Shown: piece after piece, positions 6,794 to 6,919 of the stretch | Position numbering within the stretch: the stretch's first letter is position 1 | Layout of the letters: each line of letters starts with the position of its first letter | Source: a bacterium | GTDB lineage: Bacteria; Bacteroidota; Bacteroidia; Bacteroidales; Muribaculaceae | Direction of reading: 5' to 3' | Assembly (NCBI GenBank): GCA_004559845.1 | Contig: SFWW01000103.1 | Coordinates: forward strand, 1 to 6,919 | DNA: 6,919 nucleotides | Translations under genes and position numbers: made by a program | Notes under the pieces: model-generated | Seen by the model: the letters and a program-made list of their open reading frames with translations, nothing else | The model's database searches: none | Told to the model about the DNA's origin: nothing

Positions 6794-6805
6794 TTTGGGT
6801 GACCC
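6793..6805 (+). repeat. Right IS-end motif ATTTGGGTGACCC
   Basis: It is the partner of the 13-mer at 5225-5237 and begins on the last base of the transposase stop codon. Only 15 bp (6806-6820) separate it from the 99-bp repeat. Confidence 0.6.
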
Positions 6806-6815
6806 ATTGTCAAAG

Positions 6816-6890
6816 TCAGGACCCCAGCAAGTTGATTGCCCGAAACCCCTTAGGTGGCAAAAACCGATTTTTCACAATCTTTATACTCAC
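6816..6890 (-). pseudogene. Truncated duplicate of the 5' end of the HExxH gene
   Basis: Starting from the equivalent GTG (6890-6888), the first 23 codons are identical to the intact gene at 5142. After the Gly codon the sequence diverges into TCC then TGA (6818-6816). The metal-binding HEQIH motif is therefore lost, and only a 24-residue peptide could be made. The break falls 10 bp beyond the right-hand IS motif, as expected if an IS end had inserted into or recombined within this gene. It could also be an assembly effect. Confidence 0.65.
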
Positions 6891-6919
6891 AATCTATATT
6901 TAAACTTTCAAAGTTAATA
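6821..6919. repeat. 99-bp exact direct repeat, right copy (to window end)
   Basis: It is identical to 5073-5171 and stops only because the window stops. It carries the upstream region and start of the HExxH gene. Apart from this repeat and the short IS-end remnant, nothing else is seen between 6794 and 6919. Confidence 0.97.

Larger units (their letters stand above)
5229..6805 (+). mobile_element. IS1634-like (IS4 superfamily) insertion sequence, ends approximate
   Basis: A single transposase gene fills this element. The ends given are the outer edges of two GGGTGACCC motifs (5229-5237 and 6797-6805). Because this nonamer is nearly its own reverse complement (GGGTSACCC), it could serve as a short imperfect terminal inverted repeat, but no longer inverted repeat is evident. 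The resulting 1577 bp suits the family. I could not find a convincing target duplication, so the true ends may lie up to about 30 bp further out on the left and 15 bp on the right. The transposase often uses the Ile codon ATA, unlike the flanking host genes, which suggests an acquired element. Confidence 0.75.

Overview
The window looks like a piece of a Bacteroidales chromosome, possibly gut-associated, interrupted near its right end by an insertion sequence. Four things support this: two matches to the Bacteroidetes -7 promoter element TAnnTTTG, no clear Shine-Dalgarno sites, an acidic lipoprotein-export-like signal after the lipobox cysteine, and several proteins that match Bacteroidetes-type families from memory. 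Muribaculaceae or Prevotellaceae would fit, but the genus is a guess.

All host genes are on the minus strand, in two blocks. Read in the direction of transcription, the first block (2479 down to 1) encodes a zinc-ribbon/acidic protein of unknown function, then RsmI (the 16S rRNA C1402 2'-O-methyltransferase), then a coiled-coil surface-type lipoprotein that runs off the left edge. A good promoter precedes this block, 12 nt separate the first two genes, and an ATGA overlap joins rsmI to the lipoprotein gene. The second block (5142 down to 2648) encodes a 112-residue HExxH protein, an HD-domain phosphohydrolase and a PBP4-type D,D-carboxypeptidase/endopeptidase (DacB) with a signal peptide. The spacing suggests one operon, with a -7 element just upstream of the HExxH gene. 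DacB acts on periplasmic peptidoglycan. The roles of the two upstream genes are not known.

Divergent from the second block is an intact 509-residue transposase of the IS1634-like branch of the IS4 superfamily (5264-6793, plus strand), bracketed by two GGGTGACCC motifs. Immediately beyond it, the last 99 bases of the window (6821-6919) exactly repeat 5073-5171, which is the upstream region plus the first 23 codons of the HExxH gene. In the second copy the reading frame hits a stop two codons later. This is the most unusual structure in the window. It may be an IS-associated duplication, two insertion alleles merged into one contig, or an assembly loop; a repeat of exactly 99 bp ending at the last base makes the assembly explanation a serious one.

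I see no RNA genes, CRISPR array or convincing new defence or biosynthetic system. The least understood genes are the zinc-ribbon protein and the HExxH protein.
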